A stretch of 64,000 bases of DNA from Tumebacillus permanentifrigoris (GTDB lineage Bacteria; Bacillota; Bacilli; Tumebacillales; Tumebacillaceae). How positions within the stretch are numbered: the stretch's first letter is position 1; the number at the start of each line of letters is the position of its first letter. Below are positions 35,641 through 43,900 of this stretch, one piece after another. The stretch lies in assembly GCF_003148565.1 (NCBI RefSeq), contig NZ_QGGL01000004.1:62001-126000 (forward strand). Reading direction: 5' to 3'. A program made the position numbers and the translations under genes. The notes beneath the pieces are model-generated. The model was given only the letters and a program-made list of their open reading frames with translations, did not search any database and was not told the DNA's origin.

Positions 35641-36727
35641 ACTTGAGTTCGTGTAGATGTGCGAGCAGGTACGACCTTCGTTCCGAGATGTAGCGCAGGA
35701 TCACCTCGTACTCACCTTCAAACTCCTCCATCGTTTGCTTGCGGTGCGGGTCTTGGGCGAGGGCGGGTCGCACGGCGGCGAGCAGACTTCGCACCAGCGG
35801 CTCCAACGCCTCGGTGGTGAAGAGGGTTTGCAAAACTTCCTCGACTCGCTGGCGATAACGGCCGCGCAGGATCGGGTCAGCGAGGAGGCGTGCGGTCAAC
35901 GTGTTGTATCCGGTGATCGGGATGAAGTCGGCGCGCAAGGGTTTGCCGCGCAAGTTGCGGCCCCACGTGCCATCGTAGTCCCACGGGATCAAGTGATAAC
36001 GCCCGTTTTGACGGTTTTGGTAGAGCGCGTAGTTTTGCACGAACCCATCGAAGTTCTGGGTGCAGACCACGCCGAGCAACCAATTGAAGTAGGACTCAAT
36101 GTCAACGTGCTGCTCGACATGGCGGGAAAAGTCCGCTGGGGAGCTGGCGTTGATGAAATAGAGGAATTGGCGGAGGCTGGCCCAGTCTTCCTCGGTGGCT
36201 ACTTTTTCCTCGTACCCGTCTTCGAGATCGTCTTTGACGTCTTCGGTGATCGTGCTGAGCAGCGAGAAATTGGCATCGTCATTGATGGCGTAGAAAATCG
36301 GGCCCGGGGGCAGGCCCCTTTTTCGAAGAAACAGATCGTCGACCGATTCCAGTTGGAGATAGACGCCCGCTGGAGATCCATTTAGGCGCAGGCGGACATG
36401 TTGCCCTGCAGGGGCGAGGGCGCCGAGTTGTTCAAAAAAAGCGAAGGAGAGCCGGTTGCGAATCATCGAGGGATCGGCGTATTCAGCGTTGAGATGCAGT
36501 TCGCGAGCACCTTGAAAGGGTTGGGAGGGGAAGTAGAGAGAGTAGGATTTTTTGGGGTAGCGGCGGGTGTGCGCGCCACGAATGCAGGCCTCGATGCGGT
36601 AGGCTTGCTTGCCCGATTTAAACCGACCGGGTACATATTCTTCGCTCTGTGGGTCGCGCAACAAGGTGCGCAGGTCGGCAGGTTGCAAGAACAGCGAATA
36701 GAGCGGGAGGTCTTGATTGGTTGTCAT
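35639..36727 (-). CDS. cotH: Spore-coat protein kinase CotH
   Basis: A 362-residue atypical protein kinase of the CotH family. It shows LPLYSLFLQPADLRTL, the ATP-site segment RRYPKKSYSLYF, SMIRNRLSFAFFEQLG, NFDGFVQNYALYQN with the catalytic Asp/Asn, and the metal-binding WDYDGTWG near residue 250. CotH in Bacillus phosphorylates serines of CotB and CotG and so governs outer-coat assembly. ATG 36727 has AAAGGTGG at good spacing. The same frame stays open for 240 more codons upstream, but only because it is antisense to the repeats of the neighbouring gene. The CotG-like gene is divergent, exactly as in B. subtilis. Confidence 0.92.
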   Translation of the reverse strand: MTTNQDLPLYSLFLQPADLRTLLRDPQSEEYVPGRFKSGKQAYRIEACIRGAHTRRYPKKSYSLYFPSQPFQGARELHLNAEYADPSMIRNRLSFAFFEQLGALAPAGQHVRLRLNGSPAGVYLQLESVDDLFLRKRGLPPGPIFYAINDDANFSLLSTITEDVKDDLEDGYEEKVATEEDWASLRQFLYFINASSPADFSRHVEQHVDIESYFNWLLGVVCTQNFDGFVQNYALYQNRQNGRYHLIPWDYDGTWGRNLRGKPLRADFIPITGYNTLTARLLADPILRGRYRQRVEEVLQTLFTTEALEPLVRSLLAAVRPALAQDPHRKQTMEEFEGEYEVILRYISERRSYLLAHLHELK

Positions 36728-36755
36728 CACCATCCACCTTTCCAGCTTTCCAATA

Positions 36756-36784
36756 AAGGGTATGCAGGCGCCAAGAAATATGTT
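36756..36784 (-). promoter_or_regulatory. Sigma-K-like promoter for cotH
   Basis: Minus strand AACA (36784-36781), 16 bases, then CATACCCTT (36764-36756), matching the CATAnnnT form of sigma-K. By-eye match, 29 bp before the start codon. Confidence 0.45.
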
Positions 36785-36853
36785 GGTGTCTAAAGCAAAT
36801 GTCGACACCTGTGCGTAAGATACAGCAACTCGAATCCAATGGGGGGAAACATT

Positions 36854-37426
36854 TTGAATAAGTTGAACAAGGAAGATCTCTCGAACCTGCTTCAGACGAT
36901 CACCGGGGGTACCTTCCTCCACAACGATCCCGTCGACCACGACAACCGCAAAAGCAACTCCTCCGGCAAGAAGAACTCCTCTGGCAAGAAGAACTCCTCC
37001 GGCAGAAAGAACTCCTCTGGCAGAAAGCACTCCTCCGGCAGAAAGAACTCCTCCGGCAGAAAGAACTCTTCTGGCAGAAAGAACTCCTCTGGCAGAAAGA
37101 ACTCTTCTGGCAGAAAGAACTCCTCTGGCAGAAAGAACTCCTCCGGCCGAAAGAACTCCTCCGGTCGAAAGAACTCCTCTGGCAGAAAGAACTCCTCTGG
37201 CAGAAAGAACTCCTCCGGCAGAAAGAACTCTTCCGGCAGAAAGAACTCTTCCGGTCGAAAGAACTCCTCCGGCAGAAAGAACTCTTCCGGCAGAAAGAAC
37301 TCCTCCGGCAGAAAGAACTCCTCCGGCCGAAAGAACTCCTCCGGTCGAAAGAACTCCTCTGGCAGAAAGAAATCTTCCGGCAAGAAATCTTCCGGCAAGA
37401 AGAAAGGTCCGAAGGGCCGAAAGTAG
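36854..37426 (+). CDS. CotG-like spore-coat protein of 23 Ser/Gly/Arg/Lys hexapeptides
   Basis: A 190-residue protein. About 34 N-terminal residues (NKEDLSNLLQTITGG...) lead to 23 tandem hexapeptides, mostly NSSGRK with NSSGKK twice and HSSGRK once, then a Lys-rich end KKGPKGRK. Ser-Ser-rich, highly basic tandem repeats next to cotH are the hallmarks of CotG, whose serines CotH phosphorylates. I take the TTG at 36854, seven bases after GGGGGG, as start; an ATG at 36839 overlaps that G-run. A terminator follows. The hexapeptide differs from B. subtilis CotG repeats, so homology is judged by architecture and location. Confidence 0.82.
   Translation: MNKLNKEDLSNLLQTITGGTFLHNDPVDHDNRKSNSSGKKNSSGKKNSSGRKNSSGRKHSSGRKNSSGRKNSSGRKNSSGRKNSSGRKNSSGRKNSSGRKNSSGRKNSSGRKNSSGRKNSSGRKNSSGRKNSSGRKNSSGRKNSSGRKNSSGRKNSSGRKNSSGRKNSSGRKKSSGKKSSGKKKGPKGRK
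36956..37369 (+). repeat. 23 tandem 18-bp repeats inside the CotG-like gene
   Basis: Units of the form AACTCCTCCGGCAGAAAG repeat without spacers. Variation is mostly synonymous at codon third positions (TCC/TCT, GGC/GGT, AGA/CGA), with groups of identical neighbouring units that suggest past slippage or unequal exchange. The repeat number is likely to vary between strains. Confidence 0.97.
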
Positions 37427-37430
37427 TAAA

Positions 37431-37463
37431 TAAAGCCAGCATGTCACACAGGCTGGCTTTTTC
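37431..37463 (+). terminator. Terminator of the CotG-like gene
   Basis: AAAGCCAGC / GCTGGCTTT stem then TTTT. Confidence 0.92.
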
Positions 37464-37519
37464 CTTCACCAAGCTCGTACCTAGTAACACGATGCCCACA
37501 ACCCCCATACCGACACCGC

Positions 37520-37552
37520 AAAAAAAGCCGGGCACTTAGCTCCGGCTTTTTT
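37520..37552 (-). terminator. Terminator of the 111-aa hydrophilic gene
   Basis: AAAAGCCGG / CCGGCTTTT stem with T run on the minus strand. Confidence 0.9.
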
Positions 37553-37567
37553 CCACGCATGCAAGGT

Positions 37568-37903
37568 TTATGAGTCTTGCCGTTCGTTCGGGTCGTGACG
37601 ATCCTCGTCCACTTCAAAGCCTTGCTCCAGCTTGTCGAGGTCGGTTTGCAGCTGCTCCAGCACTTTGTCGCCGTTGATGTGATCCGTCTGGGTGACATCA
37701 TGCATCGGATGCATGAACATCCCGCTGTTCGCTTGGATCGCTTCGAGCGCCATCGTGTTTTCCTTCGGTTCCGTGATGTACTGGCGGTTATCGGTAGAGG
37801 CGTCCCCAGACAGATGCTGAACGGGGTAGTTCGGGTCGTCCGTCTCTCGCAGTTGCTTTTGGTTGGTGAAGTCCTTGAAGCTTTGCTTTTCACCCTTTGT
37901 CAC
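37568..37903 (-). CDS. 111-residue hydrophilic protein of unknown function
   Basis: A small, acidic and glutamine-rich soluble protein without membrane segments or Cys. The C-terminal part (KVLEQLQTDLDKLEQGFEVDED) looks helical or coiled. The start is a GTG at 37903 eight bases after GGGGG. It has its own terminator. I do not recognise it. Its position beside the coat genes raises a spore role as a guess only. Confidence 0.72.
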   Translation of the reverse strand: MTKGEKQSFKDFTNQKQLRETDDPNYPVQHLSGDASTDNRQYITEPKENTMALEAIQANSGMFMHPMHDVTQTDHINGDKVLEQLQTDLDKLEQGFEVDEDRHDPNERQDS

Positions 37904-37966
37904 GGTACAAGCCCCCTTTTGACCAATGATCTTGTCGTAGGTTGTCCCGCAACGCCGCCGCTCATC

Positions 37967-38617
37967 CTACTGCAACGCGTCGAGTTGCCTCTGCAACATC
38001 CCCCGCCAGTTATCCGCCAAGGCCGGAACCGCGAGGATGCGCTGAATCGCTTCCCGATTGTCCTGATCGTGATACCACGTCTGCAGGCAAAAACGCACGG
38101 TCACCCCGTGCGGATCGCGTTCGAGCAAGCGCAACTCGCTGTCCCGCGCAATCGCGCCCTCCTGCACCGTTCGGAAAAAGTACCCGCTCTTCGCCTGCAC
38201 CGCCGTCTGTCGGAACAGGCCCGGCAGTTGGTTGTACAAATCAATCGTGCCACACGGAATCCGCGCCTGCGTCACTTGCACGACCGCTTCCCCGAGTTGG
38301 AACGTATCGCCGATGCATACGTCCTCCTCCGTCAGCCCGCGCACCGTCAAGTTCTCGCCAAACGCTCCCGGCGTCAACTCCACGCCAAATTCCTGCTCCC
38401 AGTGTGCGTAATGCTCCTGTGGATACACGCACACCGTCCGCGCCTCGCCGCCGTGGTACTTGGTGTTCGCGACATCATCGCCTGCCAGCCGTTCAAACGA
38501 CAACCAGACGCTGTCGGCCACGAGTTGCTTCCCGATCCCCGTCGCGACCTCCAACTCCTGCACACGCAGGGTCACCGGCTTCCCCACATACAACGCGACA
38601 ATCTCGATCGGCTTCAC
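37967..38617 (-). CDS. MOSC-domain protein (YiiM-like)
   Basis: A 216-residue MOSC protein. It has the N-terminal GKP, the middle KYHGGEARTVCVYPQEHY and PGAFGENLTVRG, and the conserved Cys in ARIPCGTIDLYNQLPGLF, which places it near YiiM. YiiM-type proteins use molybdenum cofactor to reduce N-hydroxylated compounds. I start at the GTG 38617, seven bases after GGAGG; it overlaps the glyoxalase stop (GTGA), so the pair is translationally coupled. Confidence 0.9.
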   Translation of the reverse strand: MKPIEIVALYVGKPVTLRVQELEVATGIGKQLVADSVWLSFERLAGDDVANTKYHGGEARTVCVYPQEHYAHWEQEFGVELTPGAFGENLTVRGLTEEDVCIGDTFQLGEAVVQVTQARIPCGTIDLYNQLPGLFRQTAVQAKSGYFFRTVQEGAIARDSELRLLERDPHGVTVRFCLQTWYHDQDNREAIQRILAVPALADNWRGMLQRQLDALQ

Positions 38618-38985
38618 GCGCCTACCTCCGTAAACTCCAAACGGTTCCCCCACGGATCGCTCACAAAAAAGCGGACCACGCCGGGAATCTCGTCGTTGTC
38701 CTGCACCTTAACCCCTGCTGCGAGCAGTTGGTCTCGCAAGTCGCCAATCGCGTGTACCGCGAACGCCGGGTGCGCTTTTTTCGCTGGAACGAACGGTTCT
38801 TCCACACCGATATGCAGTTGTTGCGCACCGCATTGGAACCAAGCGCCGCCGCGCACCTTCAATCTCTCCGGCTTCTCCAACTCCTGCATGCCGAGCAACT
38901 CCCCATAAAAACGACGCACCTCGTCCTCCACACCCTGCGGCACCGCGACTTGTACGTGATCCAACCCCGCATATTTGAAACTCAT
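38614..38985 (-). CDS. VOC/glyoxalase-family protein
   Basis: A 123-residue vicinal-oxygen-chelate protein with LDHVQVAVP at the start (metal His), FYGELLGMQELEKP, QLHIGVEE and the ending VRFFVSDPWGNRLEF. The substrate is unknown. It is the first gene of a two-gene unit with the MOSC protein. Confidence 0.92.
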   Translation of the reverse strand: MSFKYAGLDHVQVAVPQGVEDEVRRFYGELLGMQELEKPERLKVRGGAWFQCGAQQLHIGVEEPFVPAKKAHPAFAVHAIGDLRDQLLAAGVKVQDNDEIPGVVRFFVSDPWGNRLEFTEVGA

Positions 38986-39078
38986 CTCAGATCCCTCCAG
39001 TTAAAAACTCCCAAGATAATACCCCCATTGTACCCGCAAAAAAGCGAACTGTCGTCCTCTGGACATCAGTTCGCTGGC

Positions 39079-39912
39079 TCAGGCTTTATGAAGGGCTTTC
39101 TCGCCCAATGCGGCCACCCGTTCCTCGCGACTGAGGCGCGGACAGGTGTAGCACGGAGTATGTCCTGCAAATTTGTACGCGAGGCAACAGGTCGAACGCA
39201 CGCGCAACCAACGCGGTGGATTCGCTTCCTCCAGATAGATGCTGTCACAGGCACAGGACAACGGCTGGGAACTTTCAAAACCTGTGCAATTCAGCAGCGC
39301 GTCACGATCGCGGATCGCGTGTTGCTTGAGGTCGGGCGTTTTGCAAAGTTCATCGCAGAGATAGCAGGCGTAGTTGCCGATGTTGCCCCACATCACGCGC
39401 AGGGACAGCCCGATCTCTGTCGCAATCTGCATCGACAGGCGGCCGATGTTCTCATCAAACATCGCGTGGAAAACCATCTGGCGCAGCTGTTCCTCGCTCT
39501 GAGCGCGGGGGAATGCACCGAGAGCGTCCTCCTGTGCCAAACGTTCTCGCAGAACGGTCGGAGCTGCTGAAACATGCAAGACCAGCCCAGCGGGCAAGTC
39601 CTCCACGAGGACGATCTCCATACATTCGGCCGTTGCCGACAATCCGAGTCCGAGGTGGGTCAGCGGGGTCAGGATCGATGCGAGCAATTGCCCGCAGTAG
39701 CGCTTTTGAAAAAGCGATGCAGCGGCTGCCAGATCGTCGGTTCCCTTGCGCTGAGCGATGCGCTCGACGATCTCGCGCAGTCGCGGTCCGCCATCCAGCA
39801 ACTCGCTCACCCGCACCGTCTCCAATCCCGCTGGCGCTGCGTTGATCGAGAGCGGCAGATGCACACCTTTCTCGCGCAGGTCGTCGAGCACGCGTACCAG
39901 TTCCTGACTCAT
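39079..39912 (-). CDS. FhuF-like ferric-siderophore reductase (2Fe-2S)
   Basis: A 277-residue protein ending in the FhuF-type cluster motif CCLAYKFAGHTPCYTCP (C-C-x10-C-x2-C), which binds a 2Fe-2S centre in ferric-siderophore reductases. The upstream part resembles IucA/IucC C-terminal-like domains (HAMFDENIGRLSMQI...VMWGNIGNYACYL). It likely releases iron from imported siderophores in the cytosol. ATG 39912 has GGAGGGA upstream. A Fur-box-like palindrome lies 78 bp upstream, supporting iron control. No siderophore transporter is adjacent. Confidence 0.85.
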   Translation of the reverse strand: MSQELVRVLDDLREKGVHLPLSINAAPAGLETVRVSELLDGGPRLREIVERIAQRKGTDDLAAAASLFQKRYCGQLLASILTPLTHLGLGLSATAECMEIVLVEDLPAGLVLHVSAAPTVLRERLAQEDALGAFPRAQSEEQLRQMVFHAMFDENIGRLSMQIATEIGLSLRVMWGNIGNYACYLCDELCKTPDLKQHAIRDRDALLNCTGFESSQPLSCACDSIYLEEANPPRWLRVRSTCCLAYKFAGHTPCYTCPRLSREERVAALGEKALHKA

Positions 39913-39989
39913 AATCGCTGTCCCTCCTCTCGTCCAATTGATATCCTTTCTCAATCATATGCAATCTCGTGCCTATTTGTCAATGAGGT

Positions 39990-40004
39990 TGAGAATCATT
40001 ATCG
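39990..40004. promoter_or_regulatory. Fur-box-like operator
   Basis: TGAGAATCATTATCG matches the 7-1-7 Fur pattern TGATAATnATTATCA at 13 of 15 positions. It lies between the FhuF-like gene and the divergent SDR gene, closer to the FhuF-like promoter region. Confidence 0.7.
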
Positions 40005-40078
40005 GTAATTGATAAGAGAATCGCATTTGGGGAACTTTGAGAGAGACAGCCATTCACGGACCAGAGGAGGTTTTTTTC

Positions 40079-40939
40079 ATGAGTCAGCAAGCCAACGGAT
40101 TCCCACCGCAACATCAAAATCAGCGACCGGGCATCGAGTCGGAGATGAACCCGCGCCCGCAGTATGCAAACCAAAACTACCGAGCGGCGGGCAAATTGAC
40201 GGGCAAGGTGGCGCTGATCACAGGGGCCGATAGCGGTATCGGGCGCGCGGTCGCCGTGCTGTACGCCAAGGAAGGTGCGGACGTCGCGGTGGTCTACTTG
40301 AGTGAACATGGCGATGCCGAGGAGACCAAGCGGGCCGTGGAAGCAGAAGGCCGCAGATGTGTGTTGATCGCCGGAGATATCGGAGAGGAAGCGTTTTGCC
40401 AGACCGCCGTGACCCAAGCTGTTCAGGAATTCGGACGGTTGGATGTGCTTGTCAACAACGCGGCGGAGCAACATCCGCAGAAAAGCATCCTCGACATCAC
40501 GGCGGAGCAATTGGAGCGGACGTTTCGGACGAACATCTTTTCCTTTTTCCATCTGACCAAGGCGGCGCTCCCACATCTGAAATCGGGCAGTGCGATCATC
40601 AACACCGCCTCGATCACCGCGTACCACGGGCACAAGGAACTGCTGGACTACTCCGCGACCAAGGGAGCGATCGTGACGTTCACCCGCTCGCTGTCGCAGA
40701 TGTTGGTCGGGCAAGGCATCCGGGTCAATGGCGTGGCACCAGGGCCGATCTGGACGCCGTTGATTCCCTCGACGTTCACGGAGCAACAAGTGGCGAAGTT
40801 TGGGACCGACACCCCGATGAAACGCGCCGGGCAACCGGAGGAGTTGGCCCCCGGTTACGTGTTCCTCGCATCTGAGGATGCCTCGTATATGACAGGGCAG
40901 ATCCTGCACATCAACGGCGGCGAAGTGATCAACGGGTAG
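40079..40939 (+). CDS. SDR-family oxidoreductase (YhdF/YghA type)
   Basis: A 286-residue short-chain dehydrogenase with a 40-residue polar N-terminal extension, the NAD(P) motif GADSGIGRA, NNAA and the catalytic Ser/Tyr/Lys (TASITAYHGH...LLDYSATKGA). The N-terminal Gln/Pro-rich tail and LTGKVALITGADSGIGRA are typical of the YhdF/YghA stress-related group. ATG 40079 has GAGGAGG at nine bases; the earlier in-frame ATG at 40037 has none. It diverges from the FhuF-like gene. Confidence 0.93.
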   Translation: MSQQANGFPPQHQNQRPGIESEMNPRPQYANQNYRAAGKLTGKVALITGADSGIGRAVAVLYAKEGADVAVVYLSEHGDAEETKRAVEAEGRRCVLIAGDIGEEAFCQTAVTQAVQEFGRLDVLVNNAAEQHPQKSILDITAEQLERTFRTNIFSFFHLTKAALPHLKSGSAIINTASITAYHGHKELLDYSATKGAIVTFTRSLSQMLVGQGIRVNGVAPGPIWTPLIPSTFTEQQVAKFGTDTPMKRAGQPEELAPGYVFLASEDASYMTGQILHINGGEVING

Positions 40940-40943
40940 CCAA

Positions 40944-40979
40944 AAAAAGACCCAAGCCTTGGCGGCTGGGTCTTTTTTT
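40944..40979. terminator. Bidirectional terminator between SDR and S-layer genes
   Basis: AAAAAGACCCA / TGGGTCTTTTT stem with a 12-base loop. Confidence 0.92.
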
Positions 40980-40981
40980 GC

Positions 40982-43900
40982 TTACAGAGTGTGGCGCCCC
41001 AGAAATTGATAGGTGTCTTTGGGGAAGAGGTTCCACTCGCCGTAGAGTCCGAAGGCTTGCGAGCCGGTGAAAATGCCTTGCTTGCGGATGATCGTGCCGC
41101 CGTTTGGCAGGAATTGATTGTGCGAGTTCGGGTCGCCCAGCACGTCGACGACCTGACCGTTTTTCTTCAACACCAACGCGACCGTGTTAAAGCTTTGCGG
41201 GTTGTACAGCGAGAGTTCATCGTTGTAATAGGTGATGTTGGTGATATCAAAAGCATCGTAGAAAATCGAATCGATGAAGATGTACGGCATGTTCGGCCAA
41301 GTCGGGAAGATCGCTCTCGTCCAGACGTTCATGCTGTTCGTAGCCTTCATATACTGATGAACTTCAATCTCGTAGCCCTCTGCCTTGTGTGCAGGATCGC
41401 CGTCGCCTTTGTAGAACAGTTCGATGGCGATGCGCCCGTCTCCCCCATCGAGATACTCGGAGAAGAACAGTTCTGGCGCGCCTTGTGGTGTCGAAGTCAC
41501 GTGGAGGACGACCGATCTGCCGTCCGCACCGACCAGCCAGACATACGGCATGGCAGCGGTGCCTGTCCAGACCTTGCCGCTCAACGTCGTCGGCCCGGTG
41601 AACGTGGAATCGGGAGTCCCTTCGTACACTTTGAAGGACGTTTGTCCGGGGAAGAGGGTCGACAGGTCGTAGCTCACATCTGCCACACCTTGCTTGGTGG
41701 CGATTTCGATGTAGCCGTTGGATACGGTGGGAGCGTTGCGCACGGCGAAGTTGTACGTCGCGGTGCCACCATGTCCGTCGTCGGCCGTGATCGTGACGGT
41801 GGTGCTGCCTGCCACGCTATCCGGTGTGAGCGTGAGCATCGAGCCCGCGACACTGATGTTGGCAATTTGCGGCGTGTCTGCTATGGCGGTGAACGTCATC
41901 GTGTCACCGTCTCCATCTTGGAACAAATTCGTCAGGTCAAAGCTACGGGCGTTGGTCACGCCGCTGGTCAAGACTTGCTCGTAGATTGTGCTGACCGCCA
42001 CAGGCGCTTGGTTGTTGCCGACGGGGCCCGGTGCAGCCGTGACGGTCACGGAGATCGGTGCCGAGGTGACACCTCCGTGCCCATCGTCGACAGTTACCGT
42101 CACGGTCGTTTGACCTGCAGCCAGCGGAGTTAGCGTCAGTTGTTGGTTCGTGACAGAGACAGTCGCGATGTTGGTGTTCGCAGAAACTGCCGACAGGGTC
42201 AATGTGTCGTTGTCCGGGTCAGACAGGTAGGAACTCAAGTCCAGAACGGTCGGTGCATCCCCGACTTGCAGCGTTTGTGCAGGGAGCGCGCTGATCGCTG
42301 GAACGTCATTGACCGTCACATCGAACGAAGTGGTGACTTCTCCGCCGCGACCGTCCTTCGCTTTCAGTTGGATCGTGGTCGTGCCGGAAGTCAGCGCGTG
42401 TACAGTGGCTTGGGTGCCCGTCACGCTGACGGTTGCTTTCGTCGGGTCGGACGAAACGACTTCGTAGGTCAGCGCGTCGTTGTCTGGATCTTGGAACAGC
42501 GGAGCCAGATCCAGCGTGTAGTCTGCGCTGCCTACGGTGAGCGCTTGGTTGCTCGGTGTTTGTTGGACGACCGGTTGTTGGTTCGGAACGGGGGCGACCT
42601 GTAGTTGGAACGTCTTGGTCAATACACCGCCGCGACCGTCGGTCGCTTTTACCGTGACGGCCGTGGAGCCCACCTGTGCTGGAGTGAGCGTGAGTTGATC
42701 ACTTGTCAGATTGAACGTCGCGATCGTCGGGTCTGCCACCGTGACCTGATAAGTCAGGGGGTCATTGTCAGCATCCGTGAACAGCGTGTTCAACGATAGC
42801 GAGACATCGCCCGTGCCGAGGATTTTCGTCTGATCCAGAATTCCGGCAGACGCAGGTGGCGCGTTGACCGTCACTTTAAAGTTCGTGCCCGTTCTCTTCC
42901 CGACTTGGTCGTCGGCGATGACCGAGATCGTCACGGTGCCTTTGCTGAGTGCGGTCAAGTTGATGATCGTGCCAGTGACGGTTGCTTTACAGATCGTGCT
43001 GTTCGTCGGCGACACCCCGTATAACAAGGCGCTTTGTTCTGCATCGGTGAAGTAGGCGCTGGCATCGATCTGCAGATCGCTGTCTCCTACCGTGAAGAAC
43101 TGATTGGGAATCGACGAGAGCAAAATCGGCGCGGTGTTGGTGATTCCAACAGAAGGTGTTGCGCCGCTCACAGCAGCGGCTGGTACGCCGGCCGCCAGCG
43201 AAACGTTGGACACCTTCGTGTTGCTACTGACTTTTACAGAGGAGGCCGCGTTGTTCACTTGCAGGTTTCCGACGGTTCCTGTGCTGTTCAGAGTCACCGG
43301 AGCCGAGCTGTTGACGACGACATTGCCGATCTCCGCCTGTCCGGTCAGCGTGGTCGCTTGTGCGCTGTTGATCACAACCTGTTTCACGGAGCCCTGCAAG
43401 TTTACTTGTTGGGCTCCCGTGGCGAGGGTGACTTGTTGCAGGGTCGAAGTGGAATCGTTGGTGATCGTGGCATCGGAGGAGAGTGTCATCTGTTGCACGG
43501 AGCTGTTTCCAAGTGCCACCACGTGGACATCCTGCTTGGAGACCTCGACACTCTGCAATTGTGAAGCTTCGAACAGGACGGTATCTTGGTCGCCCCCTTG
43601 GATCAGGGTCTTGCCCTGCACCTGCAGATGATGGGCGGAGAAATCGTTGGTGAGTTCCGGTGTGATCTGGAAGTCGTGGGCTACGGTTAGGTTGCTGACA
43701 GTCAGGTAATTCCCGGCCAGAATCAAGTCCCCGTCAAGGGTTGCACCGTGACCGTCCAGCGTGAGGTTGCCGCTGAATTCGGCGGATTGCGCGGCTGCTG
43801 CCTGACCGCTGGCGTGCAATTCCAATTTGGTGATCGACTTGATCGTGCGGTCAACGGCTGTGAATTGTACCTTGGCCCCTTGTAAAATGGCGGAATTCTC

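Noticed and set aside
36956-37369. CRISPR-like array
   Set aside because: The repeats are contiguous, 18 bp, in frame and without unique spacers, and lie inside a coding gene.
36892-37447. Long minus-strand ORFs rich in Pro-Glu-Glu-Phe-Phe or Ser-Arg repeats
   Set aside because: They are antisense readings of the 18-bp repeats of the CotG-like gene. They lack a Shine-Dalgarno, and the plus-strand frame has an RBS, third-position synonymous variation and a terminator.
36728-37447. 240-codon N-terminal extension of CotH
   Set aside because: The extension is low-complexity antisense of the neighbouring gene, runs through the intergenic region and has no RBS; ATG 36727 has one and gives the normal CotH length.
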